64,000 nt of DNA from Bacillus sp. FJAT-26390 (lineage in GTDB: Bacteria > Bacillota > Bacilli > Paenibacillales > Paenibacillaceae): the NCBI RefSeq assembly GCF_001682865.1, contig NZ_MAQX01000001.1, positions 1,369,290-1,433,289 of the forward strand, in the 5' to 3' direction. The notes below the pieces were generated by a model that searched no databases, had not been told where the DNA came from, and saw nothing but the letters and a program-made list of their open reading frames with translations. The position numbers were made by a program, and so were the translations under genes. Shown piece after piece: positions 42,910 to 50,905 of the stretch (position 1 is its first letter; every line of letters starts with the position of its first letter).

Positions 42910-43539
42910 TTATACCTTCTTTCTAAATCGCCACACGAGCAAAGCAGCCCCTAAGCTGAAGAAGGACAAACCATATGTAAAAGCACGCACTGCCGAAAGA
43001 TCATCATTTAATTCATCCGCCAGGTACGGGTATATTCCAAACGTATAGTCAACCGTATCATTCAGTAGCAGCCAGCAAGTAGCCGCGATCAGAGCAACGA
43101 CTCCCGCTTTCATAAATCGAAAAAAAAGCAACGCCTCGAATGCCATGCCCAGATGGGAAGCAATAAGCATATAATGCTGCCAGTGAAGCTCCGCGCCCTG
43201 CCAAGCCCCTGCCACGATCATCGAAACGGCCCAAATCCCGTATTTTACGGAGCATACGACTGCTAATGCTTCTATTATACTGCGGCCAACTTTAACAAGG
43301 CCGTAGGACTTTCGTGGCGGAAACAAAAAATAAAGGAGAGCAATAGTGAAAAACAAGCTTGCCGTCGGGGAATCGGGTACAAACACAATTTGCCATAGCG
43401 GATGAGTTTCAAGCGTAGCGACAAGCTGGCTTTCATACCAGATGTAACCATACACCGTCCCGCCCAAATTGACGATAAAAAGGAGCCATAAAAATGGCCG
43501 GCTAAGCAAAAATTCGCGGCTCCAGAAATAACTGAGCAT
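42910..43539 (-). CDS. ypjA: YpjA-like membrane protein (DUF1405)
   Basis: A 209-residue integral membrane protein with about six helices: PFLWLLFIVNLGGTVYGYIWY, ASLFFTIALLYFLF, IIEALAVVCSVKYGIWAVSM, YMLIASHLGMAFEALLFF, VALIAATCWLLLNDTVDYTF, and a last one ending RKKV. DUF1405 proteins have unknown function. The gene follows qcrC, in the same order as in B. subtilis (qcrABC-ypjA-ypjB). A terminator separates it from qcrC. Confidence 0.82.
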   Translation of the reverse strand: MLSYFWSREFLLSRPFLWLLFIVNLGGTVYGYIWYESQLVATLETHPLWQIVFVPDSPTASLFFTIALLYFLFPPRKSYGLVKVGRSIIEALAVVCSVKYGIWAVSMIVAGAWQGAELHWQHYMLIASHLGMAFEALLFFRFMKAGVVALIAATCWLLLNDTVDYTFGIYPYLADELNDDLSAVRAFTYGLSFFSLGAALLVWRFRKKV

Positions 43540-43584
43540 GTTGAACCACTACTCCTTCGACATAAGCTAAAATGTTATATTCGA

Positions 43585-43622
43585 GAAAAAAACCTGACCG
43601 TATAATCCGATCAGGTTTTTTC
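43585..43622 (-). terminator. Terminator of qcrABC
   Basis: AACCTGA and TCAGGTT (with further CGG/CCG pairing) flank a short loop, and the minus strand continues with seven T residues. It lies 8 bases after the qcrC stop. Confidence 0.85.
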
Positions 43623-43629
43623 AAACAAT

Positions 43630-44505
43630 TTATTCAGTTGCTGCTTTTTGCTTAGACAGCCAAGTCGTTAGCTGGTCTATTTCTTCGGCAGACAACGAAT
43701 CTTTAAATGCAGGCATCGCGCCATTGCCACGACCATTCGTAACCGTTTCAACGAGCTGCTCTTTAGATAGTCTATCGCCAACGCCGACTAAGCTTGGTGC
43801 ATTCCCTTGACCTTTAAGATCAGCGGCATGACAGCCTACGCATGCTGCTTGCTTAGCGATGTCCATTGCTGGATCATTCGCATCAACAAGAGATGCTTCA
43901 ACGGTTGGTTTCGTGTAGTTTGGACGCTCTTTACCTGCTTCCGCAGCTTCGCGCGCCTTCTCTTCACGTTCAATATGCTCTGGAACTTGACCATTGATCT
44001 CCAGCTGATGCTGGTAGTGGTCCCAAGAAACTACTGTTAAGTATACGCATGCGATTAGCGTTAGCCCCATTAGAGAGGATGCAATCGGACGACGGTAGAA
44101 GCGGCGCTCCTTGCCAGTGTCCAAAAACGGTGCTAACAGCAATGCGCCGAACATAATGGCTGGAATACCTACAGTACCAAGCAAGATGTAATCTTGCGAT
44201 ACGTATGGGTATTTCAAAAATTGATACAAGAACAAGAAATACCAGTCCGGCATCGGTATGAAAGCCGCATTCGTTGGATCTGCTGGATAGCCAAGTGGAG
44301 CCGGCTCAGCGATAACCCATACTAGAAAGCCGACTAACACAACGCAGCCTACCATCCATTCCTTAAGCAGGAAGTTCGGAATAAACGCTTCCGATTTACC
44401 TGGGAATGACGTGTAGTCCGGTGGGATGTTCGGATGGTTGCTCTTCTTAACACGCGAGTCGCCTACAAAGACAACCTTCTCATTCGAATTATGACCATGC
44501 GCCAT
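43630..44505 (-). CDS. qcrC: Menaquinol:cytochrome c reductase, cytochrome b/c subunit
   Basis: A 291-residue fusion of a subunit-IV-like three-helix membrane part (FLLKEWMVGCVVLVGFLVWVI, DYILLGTVGIPAIMFGALLLAPF, SSLMGLTLIACVYLTVVSW) with a C-terminal outside cytochrome c domain whose heme site is ACVGCHAADLKG; a methionine in NGAMPAFKD probably is the axial ligand. It passes electrons from the quinol site to soluble or membrane cytochrome c. AAGGGAGG precedes the ATG. Confidence 0.94.
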   Translation of the reverse strand: MAHGHNSNEKVVFVGDSRVKKSNHPNIPPDYTSFPGKSEAFIPNFLLKEWMVGCVVLVGFLVWVIAEPAPLGYPADPTNAAFIPMPDWYFLFLYQFLKYPYVSQDYILLGTVGIPAIMFGALLLAPFLDTGKERRFYRRPIASSLMGLTLIACVYLTVVSWDHYQHQLEINGQVPEHIEREEKAREAAEAGKERPNYTKPTVEASLVDANDPAMDIAKQAACVGCHAADLKGQGNAPSLVGVGDRLSKEQLVETVTNGRGNGAMPAFKDSLSAEEIDQLTTWLSKQKAATE

Positions 44506-44523
44506 AAGTAAGCCTCCCTTCGC

Positions 44524-45195
44524 TTAAAGTGGTCCCGAAATACCTTGTTTCCGAATCATGATAAAGTGCGCTGCCAACATCGCGATCAAAGCGCCAGGCA
44601 AGAAGAATACATGGATCGCGAAGAAACGAGTCAGCGTTTGCGCGCCTACGATATCGCCCCCGTATAGGAAGGAAGCGAGATATGGTCCGATTACCGGTAC
44701 GGATTCAGCAATTTGGACACCAACTTTTGTTGCGTAGTAAGCTTTGTTATCCCAAGGAAGCAGGTAGCCTGTAAACCCTAGGCCTAACATGATGAAGAAG
44801 ATCAGCATTCCGACAACCCAGTTCATTTCGCGCGGCGCCTTGTAAGAACCGGTAAAAAACACTCGAAGGGTATGTAGGAACATCATTACAATAACTAAGC
44901 TTGCCCCAAAATGGTGCATGCCTCGAACGATTTGTCCGAATGCAACCTTATGCTGCAGGTAATCAACGCTCGCATAAGCGTTAATGATGTCCGGAACATA
45001 ATACATCGTCAAGAACATACCGGACAAGATTTGAATGACTGTGATGAAAAACGTCAAGCCGCCGAAACAATAAACGAACGCAGAGAAATGGTGTGCTGGG
45101 TTGACGTGCTCAGGCACTTCATGGTCAGCTACATCTCTCCATAGCGGCGTAATGTCAAGACGTTCGTCGATCCAGTTGTATACACTTTTAAACAT
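44524..45195 (-). CDS. qcrB: Menaquinol:cytochrome c reductase, cytochrome b6 subunit
   Basis: A 223-residue b6-type subunit with four membrane helices. The heme-binding histidines are in FGQIVRGMHHFGASLVIVMMFLHTLRVF (about residue 85-110) and FFAIHVFFLPGALIAMLAAHFIMIR near the end, split here for length. A cysteine that covalently binds a high-spin heme in this family could be near the N-terminus, but none is clear. It forms the b6 part of the bc complex with QcrC. AAGGAGGGCG precedes the ATG. Confidence 0.95.
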   Translation of the reverse strand: MFKSVYNWIDERLDITPLWRDVADHEVPEHVNPAHHFSAFVYCFGGLTFFITVIQILSGMFLTMYYVPDIINAYASVDYLQHKVAFGQIVRGMHHFGASLVIVMMFLHTLRVFFTGSYKAPREMNWVVGMLIFFIMLGLGFTGYLLPWDNKAYYATKVGVQIAESVPVIGPYLASFLYGGDIVGAQTLTRFFAIHVFFLPGALIAMLAAHFIMIRKQGISGPL

Positions 45196-45211
45196 CTGAA
45201 ATACGCCCTCC

Positions 45212-45742
45212 TTACGTTCTTGTATTCGGCATTACTGGACCCAAATAAACGAATCCGCCTTCAAGCTTCACTTCGTACTCATCCAATGGATTTGGTGCAA
45301 CCGCTAGGTTTTTGCCGTCTTTCGTGTAGCGCGCGTCGTGACAAGGACAATCGTATTCATTTTTACCCTTTGTGTTCCAGCCAATTGTACAGCCCAAGTG
45401 CTTACAAACTGGCGAAAGCGCAAAAATCTTACCATTAGCATCCTTTGAAATCCAAGCTGCAAGCTCAGGATCACTTACGTACCAACCGTCGATCTGATGA
45501 ATTTTAAATTTAAATTCTTGTGGTTCGTTCGTAATTTTGCTCTCTTCCACAACTTTTACGTAAGTGCCCTCACCCTTCTTTTCAAGGAGTGGGTCCACTG
45601 CAAAACGAACCATTGGCAATACCGCGCCACCCATCATAAATGCAGTTGTGCCGCCGAGCGTATATGACAAAAATTGACGCCGGGACATTTCTTTGCGCTG
45701 AACCGGTCGATGCGCGGTCTCGTGTTGTTCATGGTTACTCAT
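45212..45742 (-). CDS. qcrA: Menaquinol:cytochrome c reductase, Rieske iron-sulfur subunit
   Basis: A 176-residue Rieske protein. A twin-arginine-type N-terminus (EMSRRQFLSYTLGGTTAFMMGG) leads into a membrane anchor, and the 2Fe-2S ligands are in CKHLGCTIGW and CPCHDARYTKDGK. It takes the first electron from menaquinol. It is the first gene of qcrABC, behind a strong promoter and a 27-base dyad. Confidence 0.95.
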   Translation of the reverse strand: MSNHEQHETAHRPVQRKEMSRRQFLSYTLGGTTAFMMGGAVLPMVRFAVDPLLEKKGEGTYVKVVEESKITNEPQEFKFKIHQIDGWYVSDPELAAWISKDANGKIFALSPVCKHLGCTIGWNTKGKNEYDCPCHDARYTKDGKNLAVAPNPLDEYEVKLEGGFVYLGPVMPNTRT

Positions 45743-45823
45743 CTTCTGTTCTAACCCCCTTTGCCAACCATATCTCGCGTCTTGCCGCAGGGCAAAAACA
45801 CATGACGAACTAGGACATAACTT

Positions 45824-45852
45824 ATAATAGCCTAGGTGCTTGGGAGCGTCAA
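45824..45852 (-). promoter_or_regulatory. Promoter of qcrABC
   Basis: On the minus strand TTGACG (45852-45847), a 17-base spacer and TATTAT (45829-45824), a strong sigma-A promoter about 80 bases before qcrA. Confidence 0.75.
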
Positions 45853-45868
45853 GAATATGGCTTCATAT

Positions 45869-45895
45869 TTGAACGTTTATCAAATTACCGTTCAA
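45869..45895. promoter_or_regulatory. 27-bp dyad upstream of the qcrABC promoter
   Basis: TTGAACG-N13-CGTTCAA is a perfect 7-bp inverted repeat. It starts 16 bases upstream of the qcr -35 box, where an activator or repressor of respiratory genes could bind. It does not fit the known Rex or Fnr consensus. Confidence 0.5.
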
Positions 45896-45983
45896 TAATT
45901 TGTTATCATTTTGTCACATTTGACCTTGTCTGGCATTTGTTTTCCCCAAATTTTGATCATATTATACGGCAAATTCAAGAAGT

Positions 45984-46406
45984 TTATGTAGCTTGTCCAC
46001 TCCAAAGCGCGCGAATTTGATTCGATACCTCGGTTTGAAGAGGCAGGGCGTCTTCCTCTGTCGGCTGCAACCATAAATCGACGGAAGGGCACTTGAGTTT
46101 CAATTCTTTGTCCGGCGTAACTACGATGACGTAACGAAAGCCAGCCTGCTTCACCGAAGCGCACCACCGCTCCACATGCGCAGCAAAATTGTCCTTACCA
46201 TAAATGTAATGCCAAGCCGGATAAGTAACGACTCTCCCTTTAAACGGTATCTCAATTAAATCGAGCAAGTCCCTTAGCCGCTCCAGCCACGCCGTCGCCT
46301 CGTAAGGCTGCATAGGCTCAACCATTCCGGTTATCGGCAGCAGGCAGGTGTCCAAATAAGGACTAAGCTCCTCCCACTGCTCCTTTGATATTTCACTAAA
46401 CTTCAT
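45984..46406 (-). CDS. ypiF: DUF2487 family protein (YpiF)
   Basis: A 140-residue cytosolic protein with the YpiF/DUF2487 pattern: MKFSEISKEQWEELSPYLDTCLLPITG, RVVTYPAWHYIYG, and the C-terminal alpha/beta end. Function unknown. In B. subtilis ypiF lies just before qcrA, as here, with 240 bases between containing the qcr promoter. Confidence 0.82.
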   Translation of the reverse strand: MKFSEISKEQWEELSPYLDTCLLPITGMVEPMQPYEATAWLERLRDLLDLIEIPFKGRVVTYPAWHYIYGKDNFAAHVERWCASVKQAGFRYVIVVTPDKELKLKCPSVDLWLQPTEEDALPLQTEVSNQIRALWSGQAT

Positions 46407-46502
46407 CCCTTGCGCTCACTCCTTAACATATTAACAGCATTCACCAACATGACTGTTTCTATGTTAACTCCATTTCTACCGATTGCCAATTGCTATGTTC
46501 AG

Positions 46503-46565
46503 AAAAAAAGCTTTCCTGCACTTAAAGCGGACGCATGCGTCCGCTTCAATCAGAAAAGCTTCTTG
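46503..46565 (-). terminator. Nested palindromic terminator after the IDEAL gene
   Basis: A perfect 22-bp palindrome (46525-46546, AAGCGGACGCA and its complement) sits inside a second inverted repeat (AAGCTTTCCTG / CAGAAAAGCTT). On the minus strand the outer stem ends in GCTTTTTTTC, fitting a terminator for the gene ending at 46603. Confidence 0.75.
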
Positions 46566-46602
46566 CGATCTATCGACATAGAGCAGTCTAGGGCGACGAA
46601 CG

Positions 46603-46785
46603 CTATTTTTTGAGAGCATTCAACTGTTTCGCGAGACGGTAAAACGTATCCTCGTCACCTGCGGCCAGTGCTTTGTCTATTGCCGTATAAATTTGATTGG
46701 TTTGAAATTTCAATACCGCTTCGTCTAAGACGAATTCTGCGGCCAAACCGAGCATCGCTTCATACGCTACTTTCATTTTGTCCAT
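46603..46785 (-). CDS. Stand-alone IDEAL-domain protein (60 aa)
   Basis: A protein of 60 residues that is essentially one IDEAL domain: the core is LKFQTNQIYTAIDKALAAGDEDTFYRLAKQLN. This short domain is normally found at the C-terminus of YpiB-like proteins and ComK-linked proteins. The ATG at 46785 has GGAGGTG 5-8 bases upstream; a TTG further upstream is part of the ribosome site. It could bind a partner protein. It lies between the carbonic anhydrase gene and ypiF, where B. subtilis has ypiB. Confidence 0.7.
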   Translation of the reverse strand: MDKMKVAYEAMLGLAAEFVLDEAVLKFQTNQIYTAIDKALAAGDEDTFYRLAKQLNALKK

Positions 46786-46807
46786 AGGATACACCTCCAA
46801 ACCGGCG

Positions 46808-47314
46808 TTAAGAGATCCTATATTCTATTCCTTTTGTCACGTAGCTCTCCATCGTCTTTCTCATGCGCAGCAAATCATCCTCTGTCAATTCTCTTACGAC
46901 TTTGGCGGGTGAACCGATAGATAGAGTATAGGGTGGTATTTTTTTATTCTCTGTAACAATCGAACCGGCTCCTATTAAAGCATATTCACCAATGTCTGCG
47001 CCGTTAAGTACGATTGCCCCCATTCCAATTAATGTGCCTCTGCCTATCGTGCAGCCGTGTATAATTACGGCGTGGCCAATAGACACCTCGTTATCTAGTA
47101 TTAATGGTTGATTTGTATTTAAGTGACCGACTACGCCATCCTGAACGTTGCAGCTGTGACCGATCTGTATAGGCGCAAGATCTCCGCGCAGAACCGCATT
47201 AAACCAAACCGTGCTTTTCTCAGCTATCGTTACATCTCCAATAATTTTAACGCCTTCTGCTATGTACACATCTTCATGAATTTTTGGCATTACACCTTTG
47301 TAGGGAATCAACAT
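46808..47314 (-). CDS. Gamma-type carbonic anhydrase family protein
   Basis: A 168-residue left-handed beta-helix protein with hexapeptide repeats (AEGVKIIGDVTIAEKSTVWFNAVLRGD) and the histidines of the trimeric zinc site in VVGHLNTNQ and VSIGHAVIIHGC, as in YrdA/CamH-like proteins. Some of these are active carbonic anhydrases, others only structurally related. A C-terminal helix follows. AAGGAG lies 13 bases before the ATG, a wide gap. Confidence 0.88.
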   Translation of the reverse strand: MLIPYKGVMPKIHEDVYIAEGVKIIGDVTIAEKSTVWFNAVLRGDLAPIQIGHSCNVQDGVVGHLNTNQPLILDNEVSIGHAVIIHGCTIGRGTLIGMGAIVLNGADIGEYALIGAGSIVTENKKIPPYTLSIGSPAKVVRELTEDDLLRMRKTMESYVTKGIEYRIS

Positions 47315-47420
47315 CTTTTTTTATCCGCTCCTTCTGATACTCAAATATAGGTTGAATGCTGAGCTTATTCCTTTAACTCTAACTTATATTTGATTGTACA
47401 CCAAGAGCGGATAATTAAAG

Positions 47421-48596
47421 TTATCGCAGCGCAATAGGTGGAGTTTCGTCTATGCTGACGCCTGACACGATGGCTTGGCCTGCCTTCGTCATTCTGACAA
47501 CCGCCCCATACACGGGATGCTCGCCAAGCCGCAGCAGCCCCAAATGAACCATCATCGTCATTACGCGCTGCTCTAAGATCGTATTTGCATCGTCATAGTA
47601 GTAAGGCTTAATGAACGGAACGAGCACGCTTCTCAGCGATTCGACCGTAACCCATTCGCCGGCCAATGCATGGATCCAGTGTACGAGCGATAACAAATGT
47701 GTGATCGGTCCTTTATAGAGCTTGAGCCAGAACCGATAGATTTGCTCCGCTTCGCCAGCAGGCTTGCTAAGGATGCGCTCCTCGCCGGCAGCGGTGACCG
47801 ACAGTACCGTTTGATTCTCGCTAATAAACTTGGCGTAATAGCAATAATCGTAGATGAACGACAACCGATTCGGATATTGATTGAAGTGCCGGCCATAACC
47901 AAAACGCCATGCCCCTTTGGCGGGAAGCTCTTCTTGGACACCAAACTGATCAAGCAGCTGCAGAGTGAACCTTTTGTACATCGAGCCGTCAGCCGTTACC
48001 TGCACCTCGTTGTGGCGTATGTAATGAAGCAAATGTGTAATGTCCTCTTGAATGAGCATCTGCTCATCGCGATAAACTGGAGGTTCGTCGGTGTATTGCA
48101 GATCTGCGGCAAACCGTTTGGCAAGCGTGTTCCGAAAGCGAGCTTTCATATCGATCGGCACCTGAAACAAATACCTGCTCGGACCGCTGAATCCGTTAAA
48201 CAACCAGCCCTGATGCTTAAATTTTGCGATCATTTCCCTAGGACTAAGCGGCTTATCGGCTGCCTCTGTCTGTTTTTTGGCTCTTTTTGACTTTTTAGGC
48301 GGCTCTGGCTCCGGTTTTACAGCTTCATCCCCGAATCTGCTTTGCTGCACACGAGCGATTAAGTCCTCCAAACTAAAGGAATTTCGCGCTTCGAACAGCA
48401 AGGAATTCAGGAAGCGTAAATCCTCCAGCTTCATGCTGCTTATTTGCGCTTCAAAGACATCATTCCGACTTACGGTAGAGAGAATGGACTGTATCAAATC
48501 ATTTTTCGAATGTCCGTTGCACTCGCAACGGTATACATCTGCAATTCTGCTAAGCTGTTGGATGTCTGCATAACCTAGCATATCCGATAAATTCAT
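47421..48596 (-). CDS. Large protein of unknown function (391 aa)
   Basis: I do not recognise this protein. The N-terminal 90 residues are helical (MLGYADIQQLSRIADVYRCE, NDLIQSILSTVSRND, LEDLRFLNSLLFEARNSFSLEDL), then a strongly basic, proline-rich linker (PEPEPPKKSKRAKKQTEAAD), then a 260-residue domain with aromatic-rich helices (SRYLFQVPIDMKARF, YPNRLSFIYDYCYYAKFIS) and a C-terminal winged-helix-like part (LEQRVMTMMVHLGLLRLGEH, AVVRMTKAGQAIV). The plan, helical domain plus linker plus winged helix, would fit DNA or RNA binding. It stands alone between a gamma-carbonic anhydrase and a phosphatase gene. Confidence 0.65.
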   Translation of the reverse strand: MNLSDMLGYADIQQLSRIADVYRCECNGHSKNDLIQSILSTVSRNDVFEAQISSMKLEDLRFLNSLLFEARNSFSLEDLIARVQQSRFGDEAVKPEPEPPKKSKRAKKQTEAADKPLSPREMIAKFKHQGWLFNGFSGPSRYLFQVPIDMKARFRNTLAKRFAADLQYTDEPPVYRDEQMLIQEDITHLLHYIRHNEVQVTADGSMYKRFTLQLLDQFGVQEELPAKGAWRFGYGRHFNQYPNRLSFIYDYCYYAKFISENQTVLSVTAAGEERILSKPAGEAEQIYRFWLKLYKGPITHLLSLVHWIHALAGEWVTVESLRSVLVPFIKPYYYDDANTILEQRVMTMMVHLGLLRLGEHPVYGAVVRMTKAGQAIVSGVSIDETPPIALR

Positions 48597-48743
48597 AGCT
48601 CTCTCCTTTCTGCAAAAGCCGCTTTTCAGCTGCTAGTGGCCCGCTTCGTAAGCGTACTGTGTAATGGATAAGCGTCTGTTAATACCATTATGGGAAAGTA
48701 TCTATCTTTTTATAACCTAGCTTGCAAGGAGTTTGCGCAAAAA

Positions 48744-48783
48744 AAAGAGTCCTGGCTTCATACGCATGAAGGCAGAACTCTTT
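48744..48783 (-). terminator. Terminator of the histidine phosphatase gene
   Basis: AAAGAGT and ACTCTTT together with GCTTCAT and ATGAAG form a long stem with a small internal mismatch; the minus strand continues with T residues. It lies about 10 bases after the stop. Confidence 0.8.
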
Positions 48784-48794
48784 GCTCGATGTTT

Positions 48795-49373
48795 TTACGG
48801 ATTTAAATGTATCGTACAATTATATAGCTGCGGATGCCATCTCTGGTCCCTATGCTCCAAGATGGAGTAAGAAAGGTTCGATAGATGCTGATCCTCAAGC
48901 TCCGAACAAAGCTCCGCCAGCAATTGAGCCAAAAAGCTGCCATGCGATACAACGAGCAAGTTGCGGTCTGGGTACTCAAGCTGCCATTGCTTAAGCGCGC
49001 TTATCCCCCGTGCTCTAACGTCAGCATCCGGCTCGACACCCTCGGCAACGCTTCGCCATTCTTTGCCCCAGCGGGCATGCCGCTCCTGCTCCTTCGTTCC
49101 TTCAACCTCGCCAAAGTAACGCTCTCTAAGGCGCGGGTCACTATCCAGCATAGGCAGCTCCAGCTTCTCCGCTATGATTTGCGCTGTCGCGTATGCGCGC
49201 AACAGATCGCTTGAAACGACAGCATCCCAAATCCGTTCTTCACCGCTTAACCGTTCAGCTAATGCTTTAGCTTGTGCGATTCCCTCGATATTAAGCGGAA
49301 TATCGGTCTGACCTTGAATTTTCCCTTCGGCATTCCAATCTGTTTTTCCGTGGCGCACTAATCCAATCAACAA
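48795..49373 (-). CDS. Histidine phosphatase family protein
   Basis: A 192-residue phosphoglycerate-mutase-like phosphatase. Catalytic LVRHGKTDWNAEGKIQGQTDIPL holds the phospho-accepting histidine (residue 8), with VVSSDLLRAYATAQII and the second histidine in LLVVSHGSFLAQLL. These enzymes act on small phosphates such as alpha-ribazole phosphate or sugar phosphates; the substrate is not known here. It is a monocistronic gene. Confidence 0.88.
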   Translation of the reverse strand: MLIGLVRHGKTDWNAEGKIQGQTDIPLNIEGIAQAKALAERLSGEERIWDAVVSSDLLRAYATAQIIAEKLELPMLDSDPRLRERYFGEVEGTKEQERHARWGKEWRSVAEGVEPDADVRARGISALKQWQLEYPDRNLLVVSHGSFLAQLLAELCSELEDQHLSNLSYSILEHRDQRWHPQLYNCTIHLNP

Positions 49374-49410
49374 GTCTGCATCCAGCTCCCTTTCATGATA
49401 GATACAACAA

Positions 49411-49430
49411 AAAGCTCCCTAAGGAGCTTT
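49411..49430 (-). terminator. Terminator of the ECF sigma/anti-sigma operon
   Basis: AAAGCTCC and GGAGCTTT pair around CTAA; on the minus strand the arm continues into TTTTTG. It lies 14 bases after the anti-sigma stop. Confidence 0.85.
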
Positions 49431-49444
49431 ACGATAAAACAGCG

Positions 49445-50047
49445 TTAGCTTCGCGTTCGTGACAGCCAATTCAAAATAAGCAGCGTCATAATGATACCGA
49501 GCAACGACAAAGCAACATAATATTGCGGAAAGGCTGGCATAACCTTTAGAACAAACGGATCGCTGATGCTGGCAACCGGAACCTCAGCATAAAATCCAGC
49601 CGTCACCACTCCATCGCCGGAAGCATTAGCCGTATCCATCAATCCGCTTAACTCGGCTACTTCCGCTTGTGTGGGACCCCCCTGGTTATCAAATATGAAT
49701 ACAAAAAACGCACTCGCAAACATAGCCATGCAAGCGGCAATGATTAGCGCAAGATTTCGGCGAAACGACTTGGAGAACTGATAGCTTTTGTGCGGAACCG
49801 GCATTAACCAGGATTCCTCCGCATAGATGCGATCCATTACACTGCGATTAACATGCTCTGTTGGACCAAAGGTATCCTCCTCCTCGGAAAGAAAACGGAT
49901 CATATCCTCGCTCTCTTCCCATAGACGGAACTGTTCCGCACAAGCCGTGCACTCCTGCAGATGAGCGTCTATCGCTATCCGATCCTCATCATGCTCAGAT
50001 AAATCCCAATATTCGCCGAATTTGTCTTGCGCATCGTTGCAATTCAT
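49445..50047 (-). CDS. Anti-sigma factor with zinc-binding HC2 domain
   Basis: A 200-residue membrane protein. The N-terminal cytosolic part has the zinc anti-sigma motif HLQECTACAE (H-x3-C-x2-C, about residues 29-38) preceded by MNCNDAQDKFGEYWDLSEHD. Two membrane helices follow (LALIIAACMAMFASAFFVFIF near residue 105 and YYVALSLLGIIMTLLILNWL near 178) with an 55-residue outside loop between. Such a protein holds its ECF sigma partner inactive until a signal arrives. It overlaps the sigma gene by ATGA. Confidence 0.85.
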   Translation of the reverse strand: MNCNDAQDKFGEYWDLSEHDEDRIAIDAHLQECTACAEQFRLWEESEDMIRFLSEEEDTFGPTEHVNRSVMDRIYAEESWLMPVPHKSYQFSKSFRRNLALIIAACMAMFASAFFVFIFDNQGGPTQAEVAELSGLMDTANASGDGVVTAGFYAEVPVASISDPFVLKVMPAFPQYYVALSLLGIIMTLLILNWLSRTRS

Positions 50048-50640
50048 CTCGTATTCATCCCTTCGTATTCTTCCATCAGCGGCGTTTGTCCGAAATATGG
50101 CTCCAGCTGCGTCTTTACGCTTGCTCTCGCTCGGAAAAGCAGTGATTTAACAGAACTGACCGTTTGCCCCAAAATATTAGCGATCTCTTGATAGTCCAGC
50201 TGGTCATATTCCCGAAGAATAAGTGCTGAGCGCTGTTTCTCTGGCAGATTGTTGATCGCTTCGCGTACCATCGCCATCCGTTCATTCCGCAGCACATGCT
50301 GCTCCGGAACCGCATCAAGCGCAGCAACAGGCTCGAATCCGGATTCATCGAGCGAGACATGCGCTGATTTTTGTTTGCGAAGCTCACTGAGCACCGTATT
50401 CCGGGCTATCGTATACAGCCATGTCGAAAAAGAAGCATCCAGCTCGCGAAACGAATGAAGGCTGCGATATGCTTTATAAAAGGTTTCGGAGCACAAATCC
50501 TCAGCCAGCAGCTCCAGCTTCGCACTCTTGAGCATATGATATATAAAAGCTAATATTTTACGTTGATAGCGCCGCATAAGCTCGGAGTACAGCTCGACAT
50601 TGCCATCCTTTATCTCACGTATTAATTGGGAATCAGTCAT
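50044..50640 (-). CDS. ECF-type RNA polymerase sigma factor
   Basis: A 198-residue group 4 sigma factor. Region 2 (LIREIKDGNVELYSELMRRYQRKILAFIYHML, AEDLCSETFYKAYRSLHSFR, STWLYTIARN, split) and region 4 (INNLPEKQRSALILREYDQLDYQEIANIL, VSSVKSLLFRARASVK) are both clear. Partner anti-sigma is encoded directly downstream. Upstream is a GCAACTTTT/GGTAC-type element that fits an autoregulated ECF promoter. Target genes are unknown. Confidence 0.92.
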   Translation of the reverse strand: MTDSQLIREIKDGNVELYSELMRRYQRKILAFIYHMLKSAKLELLAEDLCSETFYKAYRSLHSFRELDASFSTWLYTIARNTVLSELRKQKSAHVSLDESGFEPVAALDAVPEQHVLRNERMAMVREAINNLPEKQRSALILREYDQLDYQEIANILGQTVSSVKSLLFRARASVKTQLEPYFGQTPLMEEYEGMNTR

Positions 50641-50693
50641 GACAGGCGAACCTCCTCCACCTGCGGATTATTCCCGGACCGCCATACTACATT

Positions 50694-50719
50694 GTACCGG
50701 CCGGGGAACGAAAAGTTGC
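50694..50719 (-). promoter_or_regulatory. Candidate autoregulated ECF promoter
   Basis: On the minus strand GCAACTTTT (50719-50711) is followed at 16-17 bases from AAC by GGTAC (to 50694). The layout matches the AAC -35 and GTA-type -10 of ECF sigma promoters. It is about 60 bases before the sigma gene. Confidence 0.5.
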
Positions 50720-50905
50720 GGTCTTTATCATAAAAAATTCTTAAAATACGAGTATACATATTATTCGTGTCGCAGAGGCAAATTCCTGCTTCTTTCGACA
50801 AAAGGATAAAATACAATATTTTTACAAAATGAAAATGATTTTCCGAATCGGCACCCTTAAAATGTATAATCTGGATTTGACCTTTGTATGCCTATATGCA
50901 AAACA

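Noticed and set aside
43540-43629. A Rex or Fnr site controlling ypjA or qcrABC
   Set aside because: No TTGTGAA-N6-TTCACAA or TGTGA-N6-TCACA match was seen; the dyad at 45869-45895 has different half-sites.
47697-48290. A 197-codon plus-strand frame inside the 391-residue gene
   Set aside because: Both strands are open here, but only the minus-strand frame has a ribosome site and a plausible domain plan; the plus-strand protein looks like an antisense shadow.
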